Shown: piece after piece, positions 32,434 to 44,557 of the stretch
Numbering within the stretch: position 1 is the first letter of the stretch
Layout of the letters: every line of letters begins with the position of its first letter
Assembly (NCBI GenBank): GCA_054661495.1
Contig: BAAFSQ010000046.1
Span: forward strand, 1 to 54,671
Direction of reading: 5' to 3'
DNA: 54,671 nucleotides
Source: Zygophlyctis sp. KS116
Taxonomy: Eukaryota; Chytridiomycota
Position numbers and translations under genes: made by a program
The notes under the pieces: model-generated
What the model saw: the letters and a program-made list of their open reading frames with translations, nothing else
Database searches by the model: none
Told to the model about the DNA's origin: nothing

Positions 32434-35400
32434 ATGTTACCAGTTTTGGCTCTATATTTTTACAAGACTGTAGTGTCTGATCCAATAATCCTGACAAACG
32501 GAGAGTATATAAGTTTAATTGACATGTTAGCATTTCAATTACTGGAAATATTCCTGTGAATGGATCGGCTCAATTTTTAGGAATCACTTATGCTGAGGCG
32601 GCTCGTTGGGAAGATCCGCTGATCAAACCACTTTCATCGGTTGTTGCTACAACTGAGCCTAAAGGGTAATTTCATGGTATTAATCCCAAGATGTCCGCAG
32701 ATATGCGATTCAAATATAAACTGCCCAAGATATATCTCGGAGGATTGCTTGCAACTAAATGTTTGGACTCCATTCACAAGTTTTGAGAATTTAACGACTT
32801 TGCGTCCTGTGCTGATATACATTCACGGAGGCGCCTTCAAAACTGGGCATGGGTATCTAGAGGAATTTGGAAATTTAGCAAAATCATTAGATTCTATAAT
32901 TGTTGGCTTTAATTATCGACTATCAATCTTTGGATTTTTTCAAAAGGATTTGAAGTTTGAAAACTTTGGGATTAAAGACCAAAGGACTGCGCTTCAATGG
33001 ATTTACGAAAATATTGGCAAATTTGGTGGTGATGTCCAAAAGGTAAATAATATTCAGTATTGAAAATAGATTTCAGTTTTAGGACATAGTGCTGGAGCAT
33101 TATCAGCTCTTATACACCGTGCCCATCCTCTGACAAGATTCATTATGAATAATATGATCCTAATGTCTATTCCAGCTATTCAATTTGCTTCTGAATACGA
33201 ATCAAAGAACACTATTGGTTCATTAAATTCAACTCTTTGTGAAAGTATAAATGATGCTGTACTCTTTGAATGTTTGAAAAATCAATCAATGATGCGTCTG
33301 CTTGTAGCTGGACAGGAGAAATTTGATGATAACCAAGTGATGATGACTAAAGCATTTCCGCCCAGAGGTAAATAATCTATAATAAGATTAGTCGATAATT
33401 TTGACATTTTGGATCATCCATTTGATATTCTGAAAAATGCGACATATATGAATGGAACGAACGTTATTATGGGAACCACCTCAAATGAAACGTATCTGTT
33501 TCTCAATAAGCTCTATCCAGGAGCTATATCAGCGCCTATATTTGATATCATTTTGTAAAACATTTTTTTGATTTATAATTTAGACTATCGTTATTTGGAT
33601 CGGAAAAGGCCTCGATTAAAGATAGGTACCCAAACGCGGAAATATCTACAGGGGATCAGAATCAGAAATCTAGGCTTACACAGATAACTTCTGATGCAAT
33701 CTTCACATGTCCTTTAAAAAATTCTCTGAATGAATCGTTGATAGCAGCAAATGTTTATACTTACTACTTTGAAACTCCTTTTCCTGGACAAAAAGATTCT
33801 TCCTCTGGTAATATTTGTGAAGGAACCGCATGTCATGGTACTGATTTGGCATATCTTTTAGATATACCTTTTCAAGGTAAAATATTTATTCGAGAATTAA
33901 TTGAAAGAGGAATATAGTTTGATTTCACTCACATTTAGAAAGTTTATTTCTAATTTTTTACTATCTGGAAATCCTAGTTTGGAAAATAATACATGGGAAA
34001 AAGACGGACTAATGCGATTTGCTTCTGCGAAAATAACCTTTCAATACAATCATCCCCTTGAAGAAACATGTGATTTTTGGAGTAAAAAACAGGATTTTTA
34101 TGTGCAACTGGATCCACCGACTTTTGCAAGAGGTTATAGCTTTATCGAAATCTTTGGCCTCATTTTTTTTGTGATTTTTATCTTTGTTCAGATTGCCCTT
34201 TTAATATTTTCCTGGAAGAAAAATCAACGAATCTTAAAAATTCAGAATGCAATCGAGATATACGATCACCAGGCTCTTAATCTGTCGTCTTGTTTTTTAG
34301 AAGATACTCACAAAAACGGAGAAGATACGTTTTATTCTGTTTTAAGCACTCCGACTCCTTTAGAATTATCTTGTGAAAACTTAACTGTAGAATATTCAAA
34401 CACTCGGGTGTTAAGTGCTATTACTGCAAGTTTCATTCCTGGATCATTAACAGCTATTATGGGGCCATCAGGCTGTGGAAAAACAACTCTGATTACTGCT
34501 CTAAGGGGGCGGCTCAAACGGTATAGCAATGGAGATATTTACCTGGGATATCAAAATATTCATGATATTTCTTTTAATGAAATGAATAGTTTAATTGGAT
34601 TTGTTAGTCAGCACGACCCTCCTTTTTGGGGTCTTTCTTGTAGAGAGCTGTTGACATACTATGCTCATCTTCAGGTAAAACATTTCTCTAATATTTAAGT
34701 CGCCCACCATGACAGATGAGGAGATTTCTCAGAAAACTTTGGATGTGATTAAATTGATGGAGCTGTCAGATTGCTGCGATATTGTTCTTACTAAGCCTGG
34801 TACTACAAAAGGTGGACTCTCAGGAGGACAGCTCAGAAGGGTCGCAATTGCAGTAGTACTCTTACAAATGCCAAGTGTAATATTACTTGATGAGCCTACT
34901 AGTGGCTTAGATTCGGAGCATGCATTTGAAGTAATTAAAGTGTTGTCAAATCTGGCTGCACAAGGTCATACAATAGTTTGCACCATCCACCAACCTCGCA
35001 TTGAAGTATATCAGCTTTTTTCTGACGTTCTGGTTCTCACGAAAATGGGTGTCCTATATCATGGATCTCCTACAGGTGCAAATGAATATCTTGAAGCTTA
35101 TTCCGAAGCAAATCTTACTTTTGATAAAGCTCAAAATCCTGCAGATTCCTTGTTAAAATTGGCATCTAACTATGAAGACTTACTTTCATCCAGTTTATTC
35201 AAAGCCAATGATGGAAGTACTGCGAACATTTCCTCCTCATTTGCAGCAACACAGACCACTCTGATATGCGACTCCGTATATGAAAAAGCACTTCCCATAA
35301 TTGTTGAAGTTCAAGGCGAAAACTTTAGTCTGAAATCTAAACTGCTAAGCAATTTATCTCTCATAGAACTTTATCTTGATGAATCGATTTCCAATTGCCA

Positions 35401-36439
35401 AGTTCCTGCAGTTTTGGGTCTGAATTTATCTGATATATCCCTTAACAAAGATATTAGAAGTATAACATCCGAACATTTTTCAATGGACATTGATAAGGAT
35501 ATGTATGCTGCTGACAAGAGAATTAAAAAAATTGCAGCTGGACGGAGACTTTTTATTGAAATCCAGACACTTAACGCAAGATGGTGGAACATTAGACCAT
35601 TTTCAAGAAAGCTTATGATGCTTTTTATCTGTCTAATCACTGCAATCATTGTAGGAATAATCCATCGACGCCCTTATTTGGACATTACATCTTTTGAATT
35701 GCAAATGAAGGGAATTTTTTTAGGTACGAATTATATATTTTATCTCATCACAGCATGCATAGGTCTACCAGCTATTAAAAATATAGCCATATCCTATGAT
35801 TTTTACCTAAATAGAGACTTGTACGAATTCGATCTTATGAATGGAATATCTTCTCATCTTGGCTTTTTTATTCATAGAATGTATGTATCCAGTGTCAATT
35901 CTAACTAATTTAGAATTTACGAGACATCAGTCTCTTCATTAGAGGCCTTAATTACACTCATTATAGGAACTCTGGTATTAGACTGCAACCCAAATCGAAT
36001 ACTTCCTTCTCTTACAATATTCCTCGCTTATTACAACACTGTCGCAACATTTTTCACTTGCCTTTTTTCAACTAGACTGGGAGTTCCAGAAGCAAGATCC
36101 ATTTCATTTTTAATTCAGGCATTATTCACCATCACTAATGGGATATGGTTAACCCATGGCGAAAGCCCATTTTATATCGTGCTTGAATGGATAAAATATA
36201 TAAATCCTCAATACTGGGCGATTTCTTCTTTGATACATCAACTTTTGTACTCATCTGGCAAGTGTGTATTGACTGGGAGTGGAGGAAAATGCTTAGTAGC
36301 AGCTGGAGATGCTTTTGAAAGTCATATTGGCCTTGTGGATATTTCCTCTTCCACTTCAATATTGGTTTTGATTGCCATATGGACAATGCTAAGGATAGTT
36401 CAGTACATTATATTGCGATCAAATGAATTAAAATATTAA
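32434..36439 (+). CDS. fusion of a carboxylesterase with an ABCG half-transporter
   Basis: Nine exons (32434-32504, 32531-32665, 32691-33042, 33070-33367, 33392-33554, 33584-33876, 33908-34674, 34700-35880, 35914-36439) encode 1261 residues. Residues 1-15 form a signal-like segment. Residues 18-500 are a type-B carboxylesterase with oxyanion loop HGGAF (114-118), nucleophile GHSAGA (Ser193), Glu318 and His424, and the family's closing CDFW. A membrane helix follows (516-539). An ABC ATPase comes next, with Walker A GPSGCGKTT (623-631), signature LSGGQ (733-737) and Walker B VILLDEP (753-759), then an ABCG-type membrane domain. Exon 7 alone carries the esterase end, the helix and Walker A, so the fusion does not depend on splicing. 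The esterase should lie outside the cell or in a lumen. Confidence 0.9.
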
Positions 36440-36468
36440 CCAACCAATTTTCTTCTGGAATAAAACGA

Positions 36469-39090
36469 TTAGAAACTTTTATGATGATACTCATTGCAAG
36501 CTTTGATTTCTTCCCAAATTTCGCGAATGTGAGGATTGGTATCATCGGGGAAAGATATTATATCCAGGGTAACCTTAAGTGCCAATACATCTTTCTGGAA
36601 CTAAATTAAGCAAAAATCTTATTAACTTACATGACGCCCTATTTCTCTCATATTTCCAGAAACCCAACGCCACCATGTCGAAGCTAAGACACCCTCTTGT
36701 GGATGTGAAGAGTTTAATTTATCATTCATCACTTCGGTAAATTTATTGAATACCAGTATGAATGTTTCTTTACGTTCTCTAACAGCTGCCTCAAAAGCAG
36801 TTTCCAAAGATTGCACGCTCTCTGATTCATCGTTACCATCGTGCATCATATCTCCCGTATTATTCTTTGCGTGATTCATTTTTTCTTCGATCTGGGATAC
36901 TTTAAAAAGGACCTTATTTAATGTCGATCGCAATACTGACCAGATAAAAAACCTAAGTGTTAAATTCCCAATCATCAAATTACTTGTAATGATGAGCCTC
37001 CAAAGTAGCAGATGATAAAACCCAACTAATAATACTTGTTGGATCTAAAATACGGTAGTTCATAAATTTGTCTAGCACAATTTGTAAAAACTGAGAGTTG
37101 CGATTCCAAAATGCAAAAACTACACGAATGGTATGGTTTTTTTCTAATGGAAGAGAATTAAACTCTTGGATGATCGGCAAGTATCTAAAGCATCAAGTTT
37201 TAAAAATTATACCTTTCAACCATACTCAATAAATGACTGAAACTTTTACTTCCATGATGCATCAGACTTTGCAAAAACATTTCGCGGGCTATCTGATCAT
37301 TATCAGACAAATCAACATCCATAGAATTATTAGCTGAAGAATCCAAAGATCCTTCTTTGACCTTGCTTATAATAGCCAAAACGTTCTCTTTATTTTCCCT
37401 CCTACCAATAGCTTGAAACATTTCCTTTGACAATTCATAGATGAGCTCATCTATTTTCAAAAAATTCAACACTTACTTCCTGTACTAGATGCATCAGAAA
37501 ATTTAAAATCGAATCCGGGCTCTTGAGCTGGAAATATATTTCCATTCTGCAAATATTCTTGCGGCAAAACCGATTTTATTCGATCATAATAGGACAATTG
37601 AATACACTGAGCAAGAGTTTCCCTCACAAATACAGACTTACCACTATTCAAGTCTTCCATCACATACGTCCTACGATAAGAATTACGAAATCATACCATT
37701 CCTTCCATTTCCAAGAAAATCCAAAATTACTCAAATGATGAGAAAACCACTCACTTAAACGACGAATGCATTCAACATCCATACCTTCGTTTGACAAGTC
37801 CATCCTCTCAAAAATTATTTTTAGGGAGCGCCCCATTGCAGATGGCACCTTTTTTAATTCACCTTTGCAAAGATCCATTAATAAGGTTGAGTAATATACA
37901 ATTTTCTCTTGAGGCCGAGGAAAAGAAACCATCTCTGTAATTAAAGTTTCAACCAAGGATTGATAAACATTATACTCTTGAAAATAACTATCAGACAGAA
38001 AATCTTGAGTATTAAGAAGAATTTTTGATGCTTCCAAATGATTAAGGGAATATATCCGAATTATATCCGTGATAGTATCTTCCAAAATAAACCTAGCAAT
38101 ACTTCGCATCGGAGGAACTTGAGCAATCTTTATTTATTAAAACAATTAAATTACCTCTTTATCAACGCTATCATCAAAAACAAAAAATTTAGGCTGATAA
38201 TCAAATTTATAAGCTGCTTTTACTGGAGAATCCATAGGAATCACCAGGAGTGGAAGTGGCAGCGGAGTAGCAGGTGATTTGAAACCATTTTCAAAAGTCT
38301 TTAAAATATCAACTTTCCATCCATCCATCTCTAAATGTTGAATACGAGCCCATAACAAGTCTAAGCACTAACATTAAATTGATCAAAATTTCAAAATTTC
38401 AAAATTATCAAAAGCTCTTACATCTAATTGATCATACAATTTCCCTTCCTCTACGTTACGATATACCGAGACTGAATTAATCACTCTATTTAAACCAATT
38501 TCATTCTTCTTTTCTAATCTTGATGACATATAAGAAGAAAGAAATGCCATTAATTTTGCGAGATCAAGTCCCACTTCCGCATGCAACTTTTGACATGCCC
38601 AAGGAAGAGTAGCTAATACCAAATAGACAAATCCATCTGCTTTTGGAAGAGGAGTGGAAGGTTCTTTTGCAACTCCCAAAAACATTTCCATCAGCAACAT
38701 AAAATGATTCGGATTGATCAGATTCAGATTCACCAAAGCGGCTAAATATCTTAAAAAATATTTAACGATTATGAGATTTCCCTTTATGATTTCAGATGAT
38801 ATCTGAGCCTGAGACAAATTGATCATATCAGAGACAAACATTGGGTTTTTTAAACTGATGACTCTTGTTATCGCTGCCCAAGCTGACATCTTTGCAGGCA
38901 TCTGAGTGATTGCTATTTCTAATGCATTTGTCACATCTTTAGGATTTATTTCAACATCTTTTTCCAACTCGGTCCCATATCTCTCAATATCCTCAACGTC
39001 TGCATTTAGATCGTAGAGCCGATTTGAAATTCTAAGAGTTGCTTCAGGCAAATCATGAATACTATTGTAATTCTCAATAATTGCAGTCAT
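36469..39090 (-). CDS. CBC1: CBC1/NCBP1, large subunit of the nuclear cap-binding complex
   Basis: CBP80, which with CBP20 binds the mRNA 5' cap in the nucleus. Eight exons (39090-38422, 38367-38155, 38127-37697, 37670-37477, 37450-37213, 37184-36984, 36952-36631, 36600-36469) give 799 residues, near the human 790. Three MIF4G-type helical domains are recognisable through LDLLWARIQHLEMDGW, FVRETLAQCIQLSYYDRI and YKFFIWSVLRSTLNK. The first intron is 54 nt, the longest in the window, and holds short TTTTGAAA repeats. The ATG at 39090 is the first in frame. Confidence 0.92.
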
Positions 39091-39150
39091 TTTAAATTTG
39101 AGGGTTCCGCAAAGGTTCAACGATAAGTGAAAATACTGATTCAACAAGTT

Positions 39151-40455
39151 TTATTTCTCTTGATCAAGCATTAATTTTTGTGCCATATATGCCATCAATC
39201 TTATACTTTGAATTTTTATAAATCCATTAGAATCTGATGGATTAAAACCTCCTGATTCATCCATTGAAGCAATCTTTTCATCATATAGAGTTAATCGAGA
39301 ACTTCTACTCTTGATAATAACATTTCCTTTATATAGAAATAAAGAAACTTTTCCCTGAACTGCTTTTTGGGAGTTTTCAACAGCAGCCATTATAAATTCT
39401 CTTTCAGCACTAAACCAAAATCCATTATACAAGATTTCAGAGAGTTTTTGAGAAAACTCATCTCGAAGTCTACGAACTTCACGATCTAAAACCAAGCCTT
39501 CCAAATCAACATGAGCAGCTCTAAGAATAGTTCCACCAGGAGTCTCATAACATCCACGAGACTTAATCCCGATAAATCTATTTTCAACAATATCAATTCT
39601 TCCTATTCCATGTTTTCTCCCAAGAGAATTCAAGAGTAAAAATGAATCTAGAGGATCTTTTACAGTTTTACCATCAAGAGTTACAGCTACTGGAACTCCA
39701 CCCATAAATTCTATTTCAACTAAATCACCATTATCAGGAGCATCCTGTGGATCTACAGTCAACTTCCACATATCCTACTATATAAAATTTTGAATTATAC
39801 CTTTGGTGGAGTTACTGAAGGATCTTCAAGGATACCTGCTTCATAAGAAATATGATAAAGATTTTCATCAGTAGACCATGGCTTTGAAGGAGTTTGAGAA
39901 ACTGGAATGTTTTTTTTACTAGCATACTCCAAAAGTGCTGATCTTCCGGGAAATCTGTTATAAAACTCTAAATTTAAGTTGAAAAATTCAATACCAGGAT
40001 CTCTCCATGGAGCTATAACCTTGATTCCAGGAAATAATGCATAATAACCCAATTCAAAACGAACTTGATCATTTCCTTTTCCTAAAATCAAATTAAAACT
40101 AGATACCAGTGCATCCATGGGCTACAAAATCACAGCCCTCTCTCTTTGCTATTTCAATTTGATGTTTTGCCAAAATAGGACGAGCAAGGGAAGTTCCCAA
40201 GAGATAAACACCTTCATACAATGCATTAGCTTTGATCGCAGGATAAACCATATCAGTAACAAACTCCTTTCGAAGATCGACGACAAAAACCTTTTTGGCT
40301 CCAATCTTTAAAGCCTTTTTTTCAACCTGATCAAAATCCTCTTCTTGTCCGACATTACCGATAAAGCAATGCACTTCAAAACCTTTTTCTATCAACCAAG
40401 CCAAGATGCATGAAGTATCCAAACCTCCCGAATATGCCAATAAGACTTTTGCCAT
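39151..40455 (-). CDS. ARG1: argininosuccinate synthase
   Basis: Joins citrulline and aspartate using ATP in arginine synthesis or the urea cycle. Exons 40455-40107, 40081-39801 and 39774-39151 give 417 residues, the usual size. The ATP loop AYSGGLDTS opens the protein, [13 protein letters not shown] spans the first intron, and the synthase domain has [13 protein letters not shown] and GFWFSAERE. Introns are 25 and 26 nt. It starts 56 bp from the divergent phosphatase gene. Confidence 0.97.
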
Positions 40456-40511
40456 TCCTAAATTTAAGTGCTAGGATCAGTCTGCAGTATAAAGTGGCTG
40501 GACAAGGTGAA

Positions 40512-41381
40512 ATGGCAAATGTGACTGACGGTAAAACATTGGCTGATAAGTCGTTATTTTTACTGGATATGGATGGAGTAATTTATCATGGACATAAACT
40601 TCTACCCGGAGCAAAAGAATTTATAGCTGCCGTACAAGATGCTGGAAAATCTCTAGTATTTATCACAAATGCGTCGGATAGGACGCCACAACAGCTTTCG
40701 GAAAAACTTGAAAGATTGGGAATTGCTTCTTTACCATCACAACTATTCTTAACATCAGCGATTGCAACTGCTGAATTCGTTTCACGGCAGAAGCCAGGCG
40801 GAACTGCATTTGTAATTGGAGATATAGGTCTATTAACAGCATTGTCAAATGTTCATTTTAAATTAATTGATCCAATTAAATCTACAGAAATACCAGATTA
40901 TGTTATTGTATTTAATTTATTCTAACTTTTGAAGATTGGTGAAACTCAATCAGATGCAATCTATAATCATTCAACTATTACGATTGCTATTAATTACGTG
41001 TTGAAAGGATCATTCTTGATTGGAACTAATAAGGATGTTTTGGATAATGCAGAAGCCGGATATTCGCCTGGATGTGGAGCACTTTTAGCTCCTATACAAA
41101 CTGCTACTGGACAAGTTCCTTATTTTCTAGGAAAACCAAATCCAATTATGATGAATTTAGCTCTTGAAAAAGCATCTGCTCAATCTGGAAGAAATATTTT
41201 GTTGGAAAATACTGTAATGATTGGTGATCGTATGGATACTGACATTATTGGTGGAATTGAGTCTGGATTAACTACAATTCTTGTTTTCTCTGGAATCTCT
41301 AAACCTCAAGATTTGAAAAAATATTCTTATTCTCCTAGTATGACTTTTGATAATCTTAATCAGGTCTTAAAACAAATTTAG
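40512..41381 (+). CDS. PHO13: NagD/Pho13-like HAD phosphatase (phosphoglycolate or p-nitrophenyl phosphatase)
   Basis: HAD-superfamily type IIA phosphatase that in yeast and animals clears 2-phosphoglycolate and similar metabolic by-products. Exons 40512-40907 and 40935-41381 give 280 residues. Motif I is LLDMDGVIYHG, motif II FITNAS, the conserved lysine is in FLGKPNP and motif IV is MIGDRMDTDI. The ATG at 40512 is the first after the divergent ARG1 start that leaves the HAD domain whole. Its TAG stop interlocks with the next gene's TAA in TTAG. Confidence 0.88.
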
Positions 41382-41923
41382 ATTTGATCGTCTTTTAATA
41401 GTATTTCCGACCATTTTTGAAGTTGTTTGAGTTTATGTAGCAGAGCCTTATTTTCAAGATTACCAGATTTGTCTGCTGATTTTGAGTTTTGACTCTTAAT
41501 TCTATGAATTTCTTATATTGAGTTATTACTATTACCTTTTTCTAAATTATCACATTTAGATTGTAACTGATCATATCCTTGAGCAATAGCACCATTCATG
41601 ATCAATAGACTACTCTGAACGCGATTCACACTAGTCAATAATCGGACCATTGCGTCTTTACTTTGATTCAACTGCTGTTGAAGCATTTTATTTTCCTGTT
41701 GAAGCATTGACCGCTCTTGATTCCATTCGGCACGTTCCATTTCTCTAGAGAACAGCAATTGAAACGTTTTAAGTTGCCATTTATGACTGGAATGCTCGCA
41801 ACTAATTTGATCTTGTGCCGGCAATGCATAATTCATGGGCGGTGGAGGTGGATAAAACTCATGAGAATATAATTCTGATAGTGACTCTGAAGCTTTTAGG
41901 AGCAGTTGCATCTGATCTTGCAT
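41378..41923 (-). CDS. small coiled-coil protein, unknown
   Basis: Exons 41923-41536 and 41511-41378 with a 24-nt intron give 173 residues. After a short helix and a proline run (YPPPPPMNY) comes a long Gln/Leu/Glu heptad region (REMERAEWNQERSMLQQENK onward) continuing through the splice to a charged end. It looks like a structural or adaptor subunit. No homologue recognised. Its ATG is 8 bp from that of alanine aminotransferase, the tightest divergent pair here, and its stop overlaps the HAD phosphatase stop by 4 bp. Confidence 0.7.
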
Positions 41924-41931
41924 TTATTAAA

Positions 41932-43672
<1,741 letters not shown>

Positions 43673-43746
43673 TTTGTTCCTGCCAATTCAGGTCTTTCCC
43701 ACGCCTGGGCCTACAATATAATTTTTTGAATTGAAATTCGTTTCAA

Positions 43747-44272
43747 ATGTCTTTTAAGAAGCCTGCTAGAGAGCTGATTGAGCGACTAAGACAAACATCT
43801 CCTCTTTTAAATAGAAAACTGAATATTAATGTAGTAAGACTTAAAAACCTCATTTTAGCCTCAAGATCGTCTAAGATCAGTTGCTGTTCATGGAAAAGGT
43901 GCTTATCTACCTCCAATCTTGGAATTATGTCTAGAGTATAATCATTTCAGGAATGGCGCTGGAGGTGATTCTCGTGGAATGGTGGAATATCTTGAAAGAG
44001 ATCTCAAGTCCTTAGCAGCATCTCGTCCTTGGTTACTCTTTAAAGTTGAATCTAGAAATGGACCACCAATCATTAAAGCTCGATACACTGATAATCGTAA
44101 AATTACCATGAATGTCTCTAGAATGTCTTCTCAAGATATTAGAAAAACGATTATAAATTTGGTAGACTCCCGAGGAATTGAATTTAAACCAAATTTACCA
44201 GTTAAACCCCATATATTCAACAAGACCGAACATTGGCATCCATTTATGTCTAGTAATAAGTTTAGACCGTAA
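43747..44272 (+). CDS. MRPL51: mitochondrial large-subunit ribosomal protein mL43
   Basis: Thioredoxin-fold protein of the mitochondrial 54S/39S subunit. Exons 43747-43830 and 43859-44272 give 165 residues. The stretch GKGAYLPPILEL, GGDSRGMVEYLERDL, PWLLFKVESRNGPPIIKARY with the following tripeptide TDN matches yeast Mrpl51 closely in order and spacing. The first exon supplies a basic N-terminus (FKKPARELIERLR). The last 11 bases overlap the convergent LCL2 gene. Confidence 0.85.
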
Positions 44273-44516
44273 AACATTTCTGATGACCAGAAATACAATA
44301 AAACCAGTCTTTAGTTTGACATTTGATCTTTGAGTTTGGACATGGGCAGTCTAGAGGCGTTTGAGCGCAACTATTATCAGAGCAGGTATACCATTCACAA
44401 TTAATATTTACTGGTTTTTTAGAATCTTGCTGATCAGAACCTTCTTGCTGAAAGAAATTAAAAAAGGCCAATGTAGTTGAAGCAAACAATATCATCATCA
44501 TCATTCTCCGTATCAT
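44262..44516 (-). CDS. LCL2: LCL2-like small secreted/ER cysteine-rich protein
   Basis: Intronless, 84 residues. A Met-rich signal peptide (MIRRMMMMILFASTTLA) is followed by a short Gln/Ser stretch and the Cys pattern CEWYTCSDNSCAQTPLDCPC ending KCQTKDWFYCISG, the signature of fungal Lcl2 (long chronological lifespan protein 2), an ER-lumenal protein linked to ER-associated degradation in yeast. It is shorter than yeast Lcl2. The ATG at 44516 fits the signal peptide. Confidence 0.75.
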   Translation of the reverse strand: MIRRMMMMILFASTTLAFFNFFQQEGSDQQDSKKPVNINCEWYTCSDNSCAQTPLDCPCPNSKIKCQTKDWFYCISGHQKCFTV

Positions 44517-44557
44517 TTTGTACGTCACTGTGGGAAAGGAAATAGGAAAAAATTAAA

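Noticed and set aside
33901-34698. A stand-alone ABC transporter gene starting after a separate esterase gene
   Set aside because: The frame preceding this ORF continues the esterase through a normal 31-nt intron, and its first 60 residues are the esterase C-terminus (SGNPS to CDFW).
43919-43951. A possible 15-nt intron in mL43 (GTATAATCATTTCAG)
   Set aside because: Well below the 21-nt minimum seen elsewhere, and the retained residues give an acceptable alignment.
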